Assembly: GCA_004352715.1 (NCBI GenBank)
Contig: SCFE01000069.1
Coordinates: 1,975,481-2,009,225, forward strand
DNA from: Hofstenia miamia
Taxonomy: Eukaryota; Xenacoelomorpha; Acoela
DNA length: 33,745 nucleotides
Direction of reading: 5' to 3'
Shown here one piece after another: positions 33,501 to 33,745 of the stretch. Numbering within the stretch: position 1 is the first letter of the stretch; every line of letters begins with the position of its first letter. The notes beneath the pieces are model-generated. The model had not been told where the DNA came from and made no database searches. It saw only the letters and a program-made list of their open reading frames with translations. The position numbers and the translations under genes were made by a program.

Positions 33501-33745
33501 TTTGAAGAAACTGCTTTGAAAAAAGATTTTGTTTGTAAACAATTAGGGAGATCCTTATTATTTTATTACCATTAGACAGCAAACTAAAAAAAATATCAAT
33601 GTAAAACATTGTTGGTATGCTAAACCAATGTGTTACTAGAGATACCTACCATCAGACAAAAATTTGTAAAAAATAAACTACTTGATATATTTCAAAAATT
33701 TAAAAAGTTTCATACAGCTAAATAATGGCTCCCTGATAAACACTG
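30522..33745. other. No gene recognised; downstream of E6 (right copy)
   Basis: Inverted repeat of 10717-13941. No transmembrane segment or cytoplasmic exon could be supported. The window ends here. Confidence 0.5.

Larger units (their letters stand above)
26430..33745. repeat. Inverted repeat arm B'
   Basis: Reverse-complement partner of 10717-18000. It ends at the window end on the same base at which the left arm begins after its gap. It contains exons E2-E6 on the plus strand. Confidence 0.92.

Noticed and set aside
1-33745. Simple hairpin palindrome
   Set aside because: Order is A-B-A'-B' rather than A-B-B'-A', so the window cannot fold as one hairpin.

Overview
This window is AT-rich animal DNA with phase-1 immunoglobulin (Ig) exons, introns from 40 nt to over 2 kb, decayed Tc1-like and non-LTR elements and many (AT)n tracts. 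I see no operons or Shine-Dalgarno sites, and I cannot name the species. An invertebrate is my inference, from the mix of tiny introns, AT-richness and element types.

Layout. Four sequence blocks are joined by a single N (3408) and two gaps of exactly 1000 N (9717-10716, 19721-20720). Block 1 (1-3407) has a decayed Tc1-like element and part of a non-LTR retrotransposon (LINE). Block 1b (3409-9716) has a second LINE copy with its 3' end and (AT)16 tail, then a 166-codon minus-strand exon (E0). Block 2 (10717-19720) has five minus-strand Ig exons (E6 to E2 in plus-strand order) and a dead integrase fragment. Block 3 (20721-33745) is one gap-free piece. It repeats block 1 in inverted orientation, then has a plus-strand Ig exon (E1), a Tc1 helix-turn-helix fragment and an inverted repeat of block 2 with E2 to E6.

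The inverted pairs are 1-3407 with 20799-24094 and 10717 to about 18000 with about 26430 to 33745. The order is A-B-A'-B', with A' and B' each inverted, so this is not a simple palindrome. Block 2 starts and block 3 ends on the same base. The simplest reading is that block 3 is an alternative haplotype, or a second copy, of blocks 1 and 2, and that the scaffold misplaces them. A real inverted segmental duplication is not excluded.

On either reading the genes fit one model: a secreted or membrane-anchored Ig-superfamily protein with exons E0-E1-E2-E3-E4-E5-E6. All exons are symmetric phase 1-1 and most junctions restore a Tyr codon (…Y-G-P-E, …Y-P-P-E). The signal-peptide, transmembrane and cytoplasmic exons were not found. 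The two copies differ unevenly: E4 and E5 are identical, while E2 and E3 carry 13 amino-acid replacements against about 4 silent changes. No CRISPR array, tRNA or rRNA was seen.
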